Shown here: in pieces, positions 1-7,728 of the stretch | Layout of the letters: every line of letters starts with the position of its first letter | How positions within the stretch are numbered: the stretch's first letter is position 1 | DNA from: an uncultured Oscillospiraceae bacterium | GTDB lineage: Bacteria > Bacillota > Clostridia > Oscillospirales > Oscillospiraceae | Length of the DNA: 53,529 nt | Assembly: GCA_947630785.1 (NCBI GenBank) | Contig: CANRIW010000011.1 | Span: 1-53,529 of the forward strand | Reading direction: 5' to 3' | Notes under the pieces: generated by a model | The model's input: only the letters and a program-made list of their open reading frames with translations | The model's database searches: none | What the model was told of the DNA's origin: nothing | Position numbers and translations under genes: made by a program

Positions 1-100
1 GTAAGGCACGACGTAGACGATGTCGTTGATAGGTCGGAGGTGTAAGCGCTGTGAGGCGTTGAGCTGACCGATACTAACATGCCGAGGGCTTGACCTCAAC
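1..100 (+). rRNA. 23S rRNA, 3' end (partial)
   Basis: The first hundred bases match the conserved end of bacterial large-subunit rRNA, including GGTGTAAG, GAGCTGACCGATACTAA and the closing CGAGGGCTTGACC block. The 5' part lies outside the window. The exact 3' end is estimated from the conserved block. Confidence 0.93.
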
Positions 101-189
101 AAGAGGAAATGCAGGCTGCTTGTGAAGATCACATTGTTCAGTTTTGAGGGTACGCCGAGTGCCCCAAGCGACTTGAGACCCCATCATAA

Positions 190-264
190 GGCCCGTTGGT
201 CAAGTGGTCAAGACGGCGGCCTCTCACGCCGCAAACGGGAGTTCGACTCTCCCACGGGTCACCA
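190..264 (+). tRNA. tRNA-Glu (anticodon CTC)
   Basis: A full cloverleaf is visible. The acceptor arms are GGCCCGT and ACGGGTC, the anticodon stem is GCGGC/GCCGC with loop CTCTCAC (anticodon CTC, reads GAG), and the T arm is GGGAG-TTCGACT-CTCCC. The discriminator is A and the CCA is encoded. It lies between 23S and 5S rRNA and is presumably cut from the same rRNA transcript. Confidence 0.95.
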
Positions 265-293
265 CTTCTCTTCGGAGAAGGACAATTCCATAG

Positions 294-407
<114 letters not shown>

Positions 408-418
408 ATAATCAGAGA

Positions 419-446
419 GCAGACAGTCATCAGGCTGTCTGCTTTT
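419..446 (+). terminator. rRNA operon terminator
   Basis: Perfect 8-bp stem GCAGACAG/CTGTCTGC followed by TTTT, directly after 5S rRNA. This is a standard intrinsic terminator. Confidence 0.85.
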
Positions 447-467
447 CTATATTTACTCACTTATAAT

Positions 468-502
468 AAGGCGGCCAGCCGGAAGTTCCGGCTGGCCGCC
501 TT
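468..502 (-). terminator. Terminator of the SLH lipoprotein gene
   Basis: A 17-bp near-perfect inverted repeat (AAGGCGGCCAGCCGGAA and its complement) lies 32 bases beyond the minus-strand stop at 534. On the minus strand it is followed by TTATTATAA. It separates the convergent rRNA operon and SLH gene. Confidence 0.75.
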
Positions 503-533
503 AGATCTGTTTGGGGAATTTGCCGATGCCTCG

Positions 534-3086
534 TTACGCGGCCTCCCCCGTCTCACGATAGAGGAAGGTGACGATCTGGCCGCGGGTGCAGGTCTCGGCG
601 GGGGAGAAGGTGGTGCCACCGGTGCCGTTGGTGATACGCTTTTCCACGGCCCAGGCCACGGCCTGGGCGTAGTCGGCGTCACCGGCTACATCGGAGAAGC
701 TGGCGTTTCCGGCGGCGGGGCTGCCGGCGGCCTTCCACATGTAGGTCACAGCGCTGCTACGGGTGCAGACGGCGTTTGGATCAAAGTCCTCGCCAATCAT
801 ACCGTTCTCAAGGGCCCAGAGCAGGGCGGCCTCCATATCGGAGCTGTCCGCCTGGAAGTTGGGGTCTTCCGCGGCGCGCTGCGCCCGATAGAGCATAGTC
901 AGGATCTGCTTCTCGGTGCAATTTTGAGTGGGGGAGAAGCTGTTGTCGCCGGTGCCATTGGTGACGCCGAGCTTCACAGCCCAGCCCACGGCGCTGGAGT
1001 AGTAGTCGGTCTCCTTGATGTCGCTGAACTGCTCCACGGCGGCCTCGGTGTTCTCCTTCTCGGTCTTCTCCTTCAGGGACAGGCCGCAGGCGAGGCACTG
1101 GACGGAGCCGTCCTCGTTCTCCAGGATCACGTGGGCGGTGACGTCAGCCTTCTCGCCGCAGACGGTGCAGACGTGCCAGTGGTTCTGGCTGTCGGCGTTC
1201 CAGCTCTCGGTGAAGGTGTGGACGTGCTCCTCCGCGGCAGTGGGATCGGCGGCGCCGCAGACGGTGCACTTGCCGTCCTTGAAGGTGTGGGCGGCGGTAT
1301 CCTTGATGTCGCCGCAGGAACATTCATGCCAGTGGTGAGCGCCGTCGCTGACCCAGGCGCTGTAGCTGTGGGTGTGGTCGTTGGTCAGTTCGGGGATCTC
1401 CTGGCCGTCAGACAGCTTCTGGCCGCAGCCGAGGCAGTAGGTGTCGCCGGTGTAGCCCTTCTCGCCCACCTTGGCGGCTTTGGCATTCCTGATCTCGGTG
1501 CCGCCGCCGTGGTTGGCGGGGTCCTTGGCGCCGTATTCCGCGCCGCAGTCGGAGCACTTGGCGCCGGAGGCACAAGTGGCGGTGCCGCCGGAGTGGGAGC
1601 CGCTCTGCTTGGCGGAGCAGCCGGGATGGGTGCAGGAGCGGTAGTGGCTGCCGCCGCTGCTGATCCAGTGGCCCCAGGCGTGATCAGAGCTGCCGGCCAC
1701 CACCACCGCGCCGCAGTCCTTACAGGTGATGCCGGTGGTGCAGTCGCCGCTGCTGCTGCCGCCGGAGTGGGCCGCGCTCTGCTTGGCGGTGCAGCCGGGA
1801 TGGGTGCAGGAGCGGGTGTGGCTGCCGCTGCCGCTGTTCACCCAGGGACCCCAGGCATGGTCACTGTAGGCGGCGCTGCCCATCAGGTAGCCGCAGACGG
1901 TGCACTTGGGGGCGGAGGTGCAGCTCCCGTTGGTGGCGCCGGGGACGTGGGCGCCGGTCTCCTTGTACTGGCAGCCCACCCGGCGGCACGCCACGGAGTG
2001 GCCGTTGGCGTCCTTGGAGGTCTCGCCACGCAGGTCGTGGCTGGCGTAGCCCTGGAGGGCCACGTTGCCGCAGACGCAGTAGACGGTCTGGGTGCAGTCG
2101 GAGCGGGCGCTGAGCGGCACAGAGGTGGAGCAGTTGACGCTCTTGGTGGCGCCGCACTTGGAGCAGGTCTCAATGTGGCTGAAGGTGGATTTGGAGGTGA
2201 CTTGGTAGTCGTGCTGGCACTGGACGGGCTTGGCGTTGGCCTTCATCTGGTACCCGCAGACGGAGCAGTAGCCGGCGCCGTTGTCGGTATGGGCGGAGAC
2301 GGGCGTGGTCTGCGAGCAGAGCGCGCAGCGCTGATAGTGCCCCTCGGCGGTCTTGACGTAGGTGCCCCAGGAGTGGGTGCCGGCGGGGACGGTCGCATCA
2401 CAGCGGACGCACTTCCGGGCGACGGTGCAGTCCGTGCGGCCGCCGAAGCTGTGGCCCAGGGCGGGCTGGCCGTCCACGATCCGGGTCTGACCGCATTTGG
2501 AGCAGCGCTGGGTGATCTGTTCGGGCTCCGTGCAGGTGGCGGGAACGGAGGTCTGACTCAGCCAGTAGTGGCTGGCGCTTTGGGTCTCGGTCTGATGGCA
2601 GTAGCTGCACGTTCTGCTCTCGCCGTTGTCACAGCTGCCGTCAATGGCGGTCCATTTGCTCCAGCTGTGGCCGCCGGGGGTCTCCTTGACGTCACCGCAC
2701 ACGGAGCACCTTTGCTCGATGTAGGGGTGGTCGGGGCAGGTGTAGTCCTCCCGGACTGTGACATACTGATGCGAGCCCTTGGTCGTACCGGGCTTGGGAC
2801 GATAAGCGACTTCGCTCGTGGCGCCGCAGATCGTGCAGATCTTGTAGTAGACCCAGGTCTCGCCGTACAGGCAGTTTTCTCCGGGGCCGTAGTACCTCGC
2901 GTTTTCAGCGCCCCAGACATGATTGGTGCAGGTGGTCGTGGCAGGGGGATCGGTGGACTCGCCGGGACCCTCGACCAGGGGGACGGCGTGGTCGTGGTCC
3001 AGGTCGACGATCCCGCCGGTGGAGCAGGCCACTAAGGTGAATACCATGACCGTACACATCAGCAGGGCTAACAGACGTTTTTTCAT
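534..3086 (-). CDS. Cys-rich repeat lipoprotein with two C-terminal SLH modules
   Basis: 850 aa surface protein. It starts with a lipoprotein signal peptide (MKKRLLALL, hydrophobic core, lipobox LVAC with the lipidated Cys near residue 21). The next ~600 residues hold about twenty zinc-ribbon-like CxxC pairs, mostly in a recurring unit with HxW near the start and CxxCG near the end. The last ~130 residues carry two SLH-type repeats with the family pattern (F-x-D-V/I ... A-V-x-W-A-V ... T-N-G-T-G ... F-S-P ... T-R-x-Q). The start is set by AGGAGG eight bases before the ATG; an upstream in-frame ATG at 3176 lacks such a site. Known: SLH modules bind cell-wall polymers. Inferred: lipid-anchored and wall-associated, with metal- or disulfide-linked ribbons. 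The function is unknown. Confidence 0.85.
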   Translation of the reverse strand: MKKRLLALLMCTVMVFTLVACSTGGIVDLDHDHAVPLVEGPGESTDPPATTTCTNHVWGAENARYYGPGENCLYGETWVYYKICTICGATSEVAYRPKPGTTKGSHQYVTVREDYTCPDHPYIEQRCSVCGDVKETPGGHSWSKWTAIDGSCDNGESRTCSYCHQTETQSASHYWLSQTSVPATCTEPEQITQRCSKCGQTRIVDGQPALGHSFGGRTDCTVARKCVRCDATVPAGTHSWGTYVKTAEGHYQRCALCSQTTPVSAHTDNGAGYCSVCGYQMKANAKPVQCQHDYQVTSKSTFSHIETCSKCGATKSVNCSTSVPLSARSDCTQTVYCVCGNVALQGYASHDLRGETSKDANGHSVACRRVGCQYKETGAHVPGATNGSCTSAPKCTVCGYLMGSAAYSDHAWGPWVNSGSGSHTRSCTHPGCTAKQSAAHSGGSSSGDCTTGITCKDCGAVVVAGSSDHAWGHWISSGGSHYRSCTHPGCSAKQSGSHSGGTATCASGAKCSDCGAEYGAKDPANHGGGTEIRNAKAAKVGEKGYTGDTYCLGCGQKLSDGQEIPELTNDHTHSYSAWVSDGAHHWHECSCGDIKDTAAHTFKDGKCTVCGAADPTAAEEHVHTFTESWNADSQNHWHVCTVCGEKADVTAHVILENEDGSVQCLACGLSLKEKTEKENTEAAVEQFSDIKETDYYSSAVGWAVKLGVTNGTGDNSFSPTQNCTEKQILTMLYRAQRAAEDPNFQADSSDMEAALLWALENGMIGEDFDPNAVCTRSSAVTYMWKAAGSPAAGNASFSDVAGDADYAQAVAWAVEKRITNGTGGTTFSPAETCTRGQIVTFLYRETGEAA

Positions 3087-3197
3087 GTGCTTTTCCTCCT
3101 CGGATAGACGGGTGGCGGCCGGGGCGCGAAACGGGCGATCGGACACGCGCGCAGGACACCGGGGACGGACATACAATTATTATATCTGTCTGCTTAT

Positions 3198-3226
3198 AGT
3201 GTACCAGACGCCATAGGAAATGGCAA
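3198..3226 (-). promoter_or_regulatory. Promoter of the SLH lipoprotein gene
   Basis: On the minus strand TTGCCA and TACACT are 17 bases apart. A second -10-like TATAAT lies about 20 bases downstream but has no good -35. The leader before the start codon is about 105 bases long. Confidence 0.6.
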
Positions 3227-3311
3227 GTGCGCTTTTCACTGAAAAACCTGCTGTTTTCAACGGCTGAGCGGTCCGCGGCAGGCGCGGCTCCCGCCGGCCC
3301 TGGAATGAAAA

Positions 3312-3337
3312 GCCCCCGCCTTTTGAAAGGCGGGGGC
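3312..3337 (-). terminator. Terminator of the cysE-cysS operon
   Basis: Stem GCCCCCGCCTTT/AAAGGCGGGGGC just after the cysS stop, followed on the minus strand by TTTTC. Confidence 0.85.
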
Positions 3338-3344
3338 AGACTTG

Positions 3345-4796
3345 TCATATGCGCTTCCAGACCGCGCCGCCGGGCACGTCGGTGACCTCGATCCCCCGGG
3401 CCTTCAGCTGGTCCCGGATGGCGTCGGCCTCGGCGAAGTTCTTGGCCTTTTTGGCCTCCGCCCGCTTCATGACCAGCGCGTCGATGTCCGGGTCCCCCTC
3501 GCCGGTGACGGTGAAGCCGCCGGCGGCGGGGGCCGCCTTTACCTGGGCGGCCTCTTTGGCCCGGAGCTCCGCCGCTTTGTCCAGCAGGGACAGTGAGAGG
3601 ACCCTGTCATAGTCGTCCAGGACGGCCAGACGGGTGGCGTCGTTGGTATCGGCCTTCAGGGCGTCGTACAGGCAGGTGACGCCCAGGGCGGTGTTCAGGT
3701 CGCTGCCCACCCGCTCGATAAATCTCGCCCGGTACTCGGCCGGCACCGCCTCGTCCACGGGGCCGTCATCGGGTTTAAGGGCGGCGATCCGCCGGATGAG
3801 CTTCTGGTAGGCCTTGGCGGCGTTGTCCAGGTTCTCCCAGGAGAAGACCAGGGCCTTCCGGTAGTGGCTCTGGAGGCAGAAGAACCGGTAGACCAGGGGG
3901 TCGTACCCCTTCTCCTCCAGCAGGGAGACGGTGAGGAACTCGCCTTTGGACTTGGACATCTTGCCGTCGTCGGTGTTCAGGTGGTGGACGTGGAACCAGT
4001 GCCGGCACCAGGGGTGGCCCAGATAGGACTCGGACTGGGCGATCTCGTTGGTGTGGTGGGGGAAGGCGTTGTCGATGCCGCCGCAGTGGAGGTCCAGCCA
4101 CTCGCCGTTGTATTTCATGGAGATGCAGGAGCACTCGATGTGCCAGCCGGGATAGCCCACCCCCCAGGGGGAGTCCCATTTGAGGGCCTGGTCCTCGAAC
4201 TTGGACTTGGTGAACCAGAGGACGAAGTCGTTCTTGTTCCGCTTGTTGGTGTCCTCCTCCACGCCCTCCCGGACGCCCACGGCCAGATCCTCCTCGTCGT
4301 GGTCGTTGAACACGTAGTAGTGGTCCAGCTTGGAGGTGTCGAAGTACACGTTGCCGCCGGCGAAGTAGGCGTAGCCCTTGTCCATCAGGCCCTGCACGAC
4401 CTTGATGAACTCGTCGATGAGGCCGGTAGCGGGCTGGACCACCTCGGGGGTCTTGATGTTCAGCTTTTTGCAGTCGTCGAAGAAGGCGTCGGTGTAGAAC
4501 TTCGCGATCTCCATGACGGTCTTGTGCTCCCGCTTGGCGCCTTTGAGCATCTTGTCCTCGCCGGTGTCGGCGTCGGAGCTGAGGTGGCCCACGTCGGTGA
4601 TGTTCATGACCCGGTTCACGTCGTATCCCTCGTACCGGAGGTATTTCTCCAGGGCGTCCTCCATGATGTAGGAGCGGAGGTTGCCGATGTGGGCGAAGTG
4701 GTAGACCGTGGGGCCGCAGGTGTACATCTCCACCCGGCCGGGGGTGTGGGTGGTGAATTCCTCTTTCTTATGGGTGGCGGAATTGTATAGCTGCAT
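3345..4796 (-). CDS. cysS: Cysteine--tRNA ligase
   Basis: 483 aa, normal length for class I CysRS. It charges tRNA-Cys with cysteine using ATP in the cytoplasm. The N-terminal catalytic core has the start MQLYNSATHKKEEF, the zinc-site Cys in YTCGPTVY and the HIGH-type motif HIGN (residues ~36-39). Further in are GWHIECSCIS and the KMSKS loop (KMSKSKGEF, ~270). The C-terminal end has the anticodon-binding and LKARGIEVTDVPGG pattern typical of the family. The ATG at 4796 is chosen because it begins the conserved sequence; the longer in-frame start at 4868 would run into cysE. It lies four bases after cysE in one T-box-controlled operon, so cysteine synthesis and charging are co-regulated. Confidence 0.97.
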   Translation of the reverse strand: MQLYNSATHKKEEFTTHTPGRVEMYTCGPTVYHFAHIGNLRSYIMEDALEKYLRYEGYDVNRVMNITDVGHLSSDADTGEDKMLKGAKREHKTVMEIAKFYTDAFFDDCKKLNIKTPEVVQPATGLIDEFIKVVQGLMDKGYAYFAGGNVYFDTSKLDHYYVFNDHDEEDLAVGVREGVEEDTNKRNKNDFVLWFTKSKFEDQALKWDSPWGVGYPGWHIECSCISMKYNGEWLDLHCGGIDNAFPHHTNEIAQSESYLGHPWCRHWFHVHHLNTDDGKMSKSKGEFLTVSLLEEKGYDPLVYRFFCLQSHYRKALVFSWENLDNAAKAYQKLIRRIAALKPDDGPVDEAVPAEYRARFIERVGSDLNTALGVTCLYDALKADTNDATRLAVLDDYDRVLSLSLLDKAAELRAKEAAQVKAAPAAGGFTVTGEGDPDIDALVMKRAEAKKAKNFAEADAIRDQLKARGIEVTDVPGGAVWKRI

Positions 4797-4800
4797 GGTG

Positions 4801-5514
4801 TCAACTCTCCTTATCTGACGGTTTATCCTTTGGGTCGTAGTCTTCGGCGGCTTTGAGGAAGGGCTCATCGGCCAGAGCGGCGGCCTGGCGCTCCACCAGC
4901 CGCTCCAGGAACTCCAGACGGGAGCTCAGGGCCTGCAGCTCCTTCTGCACCGGGTCGGACACGCTGATCTGGTCCACCCGCCCGGCGAAGTCCACCTTCT
5001 CCCCCGCGATGCGGACCACCCGGGCGGGGACGCCCACGGCGGTGGCGTTGGCGGGGATCTCGGACAGGACCACCGCGTTGGCGGCGATGCGGGCGCCGTC
5101 CCCCACTTTGAAGGGGCCCAGCACCTTGGCGCCGGTGGAGATCAGCACGTTGTTGCCGATGGTGGGGTGACGCTTGCCCTGGTCCTTGCCGGTGCCGCCC
5201 AGAGTGACCCCGTGGTAGATCAGGCAGTCGTCCCCGATCTCGGCGGTCTCGCCGATGACGATGCCCATGCCGTGGTCCATGACCAGGCGCCGGCCGATGG
5301 TGGCGCCTGGGTGGATCTCGATCCCCGTCCAGCAGCGGCTCCACTGGGAGACGCAGCGGGCGATGAATTTCAGGTTGTGTTTGTAGAAGAAATGCGCGAC
5401 GCGGTGGTAGATGACGGCGTGGACGCCGGGGTACAGCAGGAAGATCTCCAGCCGGCTCCGGGCCGCCGGGTCCCGGGCCTGATAGGCCCGCAAAGTTTCG
5501 CCCAATCGGGTCAT
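4801..5514 (-). CDS. cysE: Serine O-acetyltransferase
   Basis: 237 aa. It acetylates L-serine with acetyl-CoA, the first step of cysteine synthesis. It has the short Gram-positive form: a helical N-terminus (LFLLYPGVHAVIYHRVAHFFY region), then left-handed beta-helix hexapeptides with the catalytic motif DHGMGIVIGETAEIGDDC, YHGVTLGGTGK and KRHPTIGNNV. An extra C-terminal tail of ~45 residues, predicted coiled coil (SRLEFLERLVERQAAAL), follows the usual end. The ATG at 5514 has TTAGGAG upstream. The gene directly follows the T-box terminator/antiterminator, so it is expressed when tRNA-Cys is uncharged, and it shares the transcript with cysS. Confidence 0.96.
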   Translation of the reverse strand: MTRLGETLRAYQARDPAARSRLEIFLLYPGVHAVIYHRVAHFFYKHNLKFIARCVSQWSRCWTGIEIHPGATIGRRLVMDHGMGIVIGETAEIGDDCLIYHGVTLGGTGKDQGKRHPTIGNNVLISTGAKVLGPFKVGDGARIAANAVVLSEIPANATAVGVPARVVRIAGEKVDFAGRVDQISVSDPVQKELQALSSRLEFLERLVERQAAALADEPFLKAAEDYDPKDKPSDKES

Positions 5515-5522
5515 AATGATCG

Positions 5523-5766
5523 CTCCTAAAAAGAAAATCCTCCCATGCCTGATGGCATGAGAGGCGAAGATCGTTCGCGGTTCCACTCTCGTTTATCGCT
5601 CGAAGGCCGTGACGTGGTCAAACCGGCGGGCATCTGCATCCCGCTCGCTCCCGCCCGCAATTCGCACCGTCCTTCCGCGAGGGCCGCTTGCAGCCGGCGG
5701 TGGCCCCTCTCTGACGCTTTCGAAACGGACTACTGAAAGGCGTTCATCGCGATATTCTCTTGTCGT
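5523..5766 (-). promoter_or_regulatory. T-box leader (probably tRNA-Cys-sensing) of cysE-cysS
   Basis: The minus strand carries AGAGTGGAACCGCG at 5577-5590, the invariant T-box that pairs with the tRNA acceptor end. Next come a terminator hairpin (5539-5564, CCTCTCATGCC/GGCATGGGAGG) and a T-rich run. The upstream ~180 bases form the stem I region with the usual AGAGAG and GGCTGCAAG elements. The likely specifier is TGC (Cys) in GAATTGCGGG at 5657-5659. The T-box is certain from the sequence. The cysteine identity rests on the genes controlled and on the specifier placement, which I did not fold. Confidence 0.93.
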
Positions 5767-5772
5767 TCCAGT

Positions 5773-5801
5773 ATATTATCACGGGCGGCGGACGGTGTCA
5801 A
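5773..5801 (-). promoter_or_regulatory. Promoter of the cysE-cysS T-box transcript
   Basis: TTGACA, a 17-base spacer and TAATAT on the minus strand, immediately upstream of the T-box leader. Confidence 0.88.
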
Positions 5802-5876
5802 GAGGAAAGGGGAGAGGCTATCATATGTCAATCACATATATTTTTCTACGGAGCGTAATTTTGTGAAAAATAACGC

Positions 5877-5926
5877 TTCCATGTTGGGCGGGATAAGTAT
5901 ATACTATGTGCCAAACTGTATAGTTT
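5877..5926 (+). promoter_or_regulatory. Possible promoter and operator of the ABC exporter operon
   Basis: A TATACT box (5900-5905) has a weak TTCCAT 17 bases upstream. The palindrome AAACTGTATAGTTT (5913-5926) covers the expected start of transcription, and a second small dyad, AGTATATACT, overlaps the -10. The arrangement suggests repression by a dimeric regulator, perhaps in response to a drug. No regulator gene is adjacent, so this is an inference. Confidence 0.5.
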
Positions 5927-5985
5927 ACGGCGTCGGCCCGGCCTGCTCCGGGCGATGAGAGCCGGGAAAGGAGTTTTTTGTAAAT

Positions 5986-7728
5986 ATGTTGAAACGGTTA
6001 GCGGCGTCGGTCCGGGAATTCAGGGCACCGGCCATCGCCACGCCTGTCCTGGTGTCCTTCGAGGTGATTGCCGAGTGCGTCATCCCCCTGGTCATGGCGG
6101 AGCTCATCCGACAGATCGAGGCCGGCTGCGGGCTGGACGTCATTATCCGCTATGGCGGGGCACTGATCCTGCTGGCGGGCTTCTCCCTGCTGATGGGCTG
6201 GGCGGCGGGCACCACCTGCGCCATCGCCTCCACCGGGTTCGCCCGGAATCTGCGGCAGGATATGTTCTTTGCTATCCAGGGGTTTTCTTTCGCCAACATC
6301 GACAAGTTCTCCACGTCCTCTCTGGTGACCCGGCTCACCACCGACGTGACCAACCTGCAGATGGCCTTCATGATGCTGATCCGGGGGGCCATCCGATCCC
6401 CCTTCATGCTGGTGTTCTCCTTCTTTATGGCATACACCATGGGTGGGTCCATGGCGTTCATCTTCCTGTTCACCATCCCGGTGCTGCTGGTGGGCCTGTC
6501 CCTGGTCATCTGGAAGACCATGCCCCTGTTCCGGCGGGTGTTCCGCAAGTATGACCGGCTGAACGAGTCCATCCAGGAGAACGTGCAGGCCATGCGGGTG
6601 GTCAAGTCCTTCGTCCGGGAGGACTACGAGAAGAAGAAGTTCAACGCCGCCGCCGAGGACGTGTGCGTCGACTTCACCAGGGCGGAGAAGATCCTGGCCC
6701 TGAACAGCCCCATCATGCAGTTCTGCGTCTATACCGGGATGCTGCTGATCTCCTCCCTCGGGTCCTGGCTCATCATCAGCACCGGCGGCACCGCTCTGAA
6801 CGTGGGGCAGATGTCCGCCCTGATGACCTACAGTTTCCAGATCCTCATGAGCCTGATGATGCTGTCCATGGTGTTCGTGATGATCACCATGTCGGTGGAG
6901 TCCGGCCGGCGCATCGCCGAGGTGCTGGAGGAGACCTCCACCATCACCAGCCCGGAGAACGCCGTGGAGACGGTGAAGGACGGCTCCATCGACTTCGACC
7001 ACGTGTCTTTCCGGTACTCCGAGCACGCTCAGCGGATGGCCCTGTCCGACGTGGACCTGCACATCCGCTCCGGCGAGACCATCGGTATCCTGGGGGGCAC
7101 CGGCTCGTCCAAGTCCACCCTGATCCAGCTGATCTCCCGGCTGTACGACGTGACCGAGGGGAGCGTGAAGGTGGGCGGCGTGGACGTGCGGGACTACGAC
7201 CTCACCGCCCTCCGGGATGCGGTGTCGGTGGTCCTTCAGAAGAATGTGCTGTTCTCCGGGACCATCAAGGAGAACCTGCGCTGGGGCGACCTGAACGCCA
7301 GCGACGAGGAGCTGGTCCACGCCTGCAGGCTGGCCCAGGCCGACGAGTTCATCAGCCAGTTCCCCGACGGGTATGACACCTACATCGAGCAGGGGGGCAC
7401 CAACGTGTCCGGCGGGCAGAAGCAGCGGTTGTGCATCGCCCGGGCCCTGCTGAAAAAGCCAAAGGTTTTGATTTTGGACGACTCCACCTCCGCGGTGGAC
7501 ACCAAGACCGACGCCCTGATCCGCAAGGCCTTCCGGGAGTATCTGCCCGAGACTACAAAAATCATCGTGGCCCAGCGGGTGGCCTCGGTGGAGGACGCCG
7601 ACCGCATCCTCATCCTGGAGGGCGGGTCCATCGCCGCCATCGGCACCCACGAGGAGCTGCTCTCCTCCAATCCCATCTACCAGGAGATCTATCACTCCCA
7701 GAACAAGGCGGGAGGTGAGCAGGAATGA
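5986..7728 (+). CDS. Heterodimeric ABC exporter, degenerate-site half
   Basis: 580 aa: six-helix exporter membrane domain (~1-310), then a nucleotide-binding domain. The ATP site is non-canonical. The Walker A is GGTGSSKST (Ser in place of the last Gly, ~369), the Walker B ends LDDSTS (Asp in place of the catalytic Glu, ~495), and the switch His is Gln (IIVAQRV). The signature VSGGQ is intact. Known: such changes mark the degenerate partner in heterodimeric type IV exporters (BmrCD, TM287/288 type), leaving one working ATPase site. AAAGGAG precedes the ATG. It overlaps the next gene by ATGA. The substrate is unknown; drug or lipid export is likely. Confidence 0.93.
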   Translation: MLKRLAASVREFRAPAIATPVLVSFEVIAECVIPLVMAELIRQIEAGCGLDVIIRYGGALILLAGFSLLMGWAAGTTCAIASTGFARNLRQDMFFAIQGFSFANIDKFSTSSLVTRLTTDVTNLQMAFMMLIRGAIRSPFMLVFSFFMAYTMGGSMAFIFLFTIPVLLVGLSLVIWKTMPLFRRVFRKYDRLNESIQENVQAMRVVKSFVREDYEKKKFNAAAEDVCVDFTRAEKILALNSPIMQFCVYTGMLLISSLGSWLIISTGGTALNVGQMSALMTYSFQILMSLMMLSMVFVMITMSVESGRRIAEVLEETSTITSPENAVETVKDGSIDFDHVSFRYSEHAQRMALSDVDLHIRSGETIGILGGTGSSKSTLIQLISRLYDVTEGSVKVGGVDVRDYDLTALRDAVSVVLQKNVLFSGTIKENLRWGDLNASDEELVHACRLAQADEFISQFPDGYDTYIEQGGTNVSGGQKQRLCIARALLKKPKVLILDDSTSAVDTKTDALIRKAFREYLPETTKIIVAQRVASVEDADRILILEGGSIAAIGTHEELLSSNPIYQEIYHSQNKAGGEQE

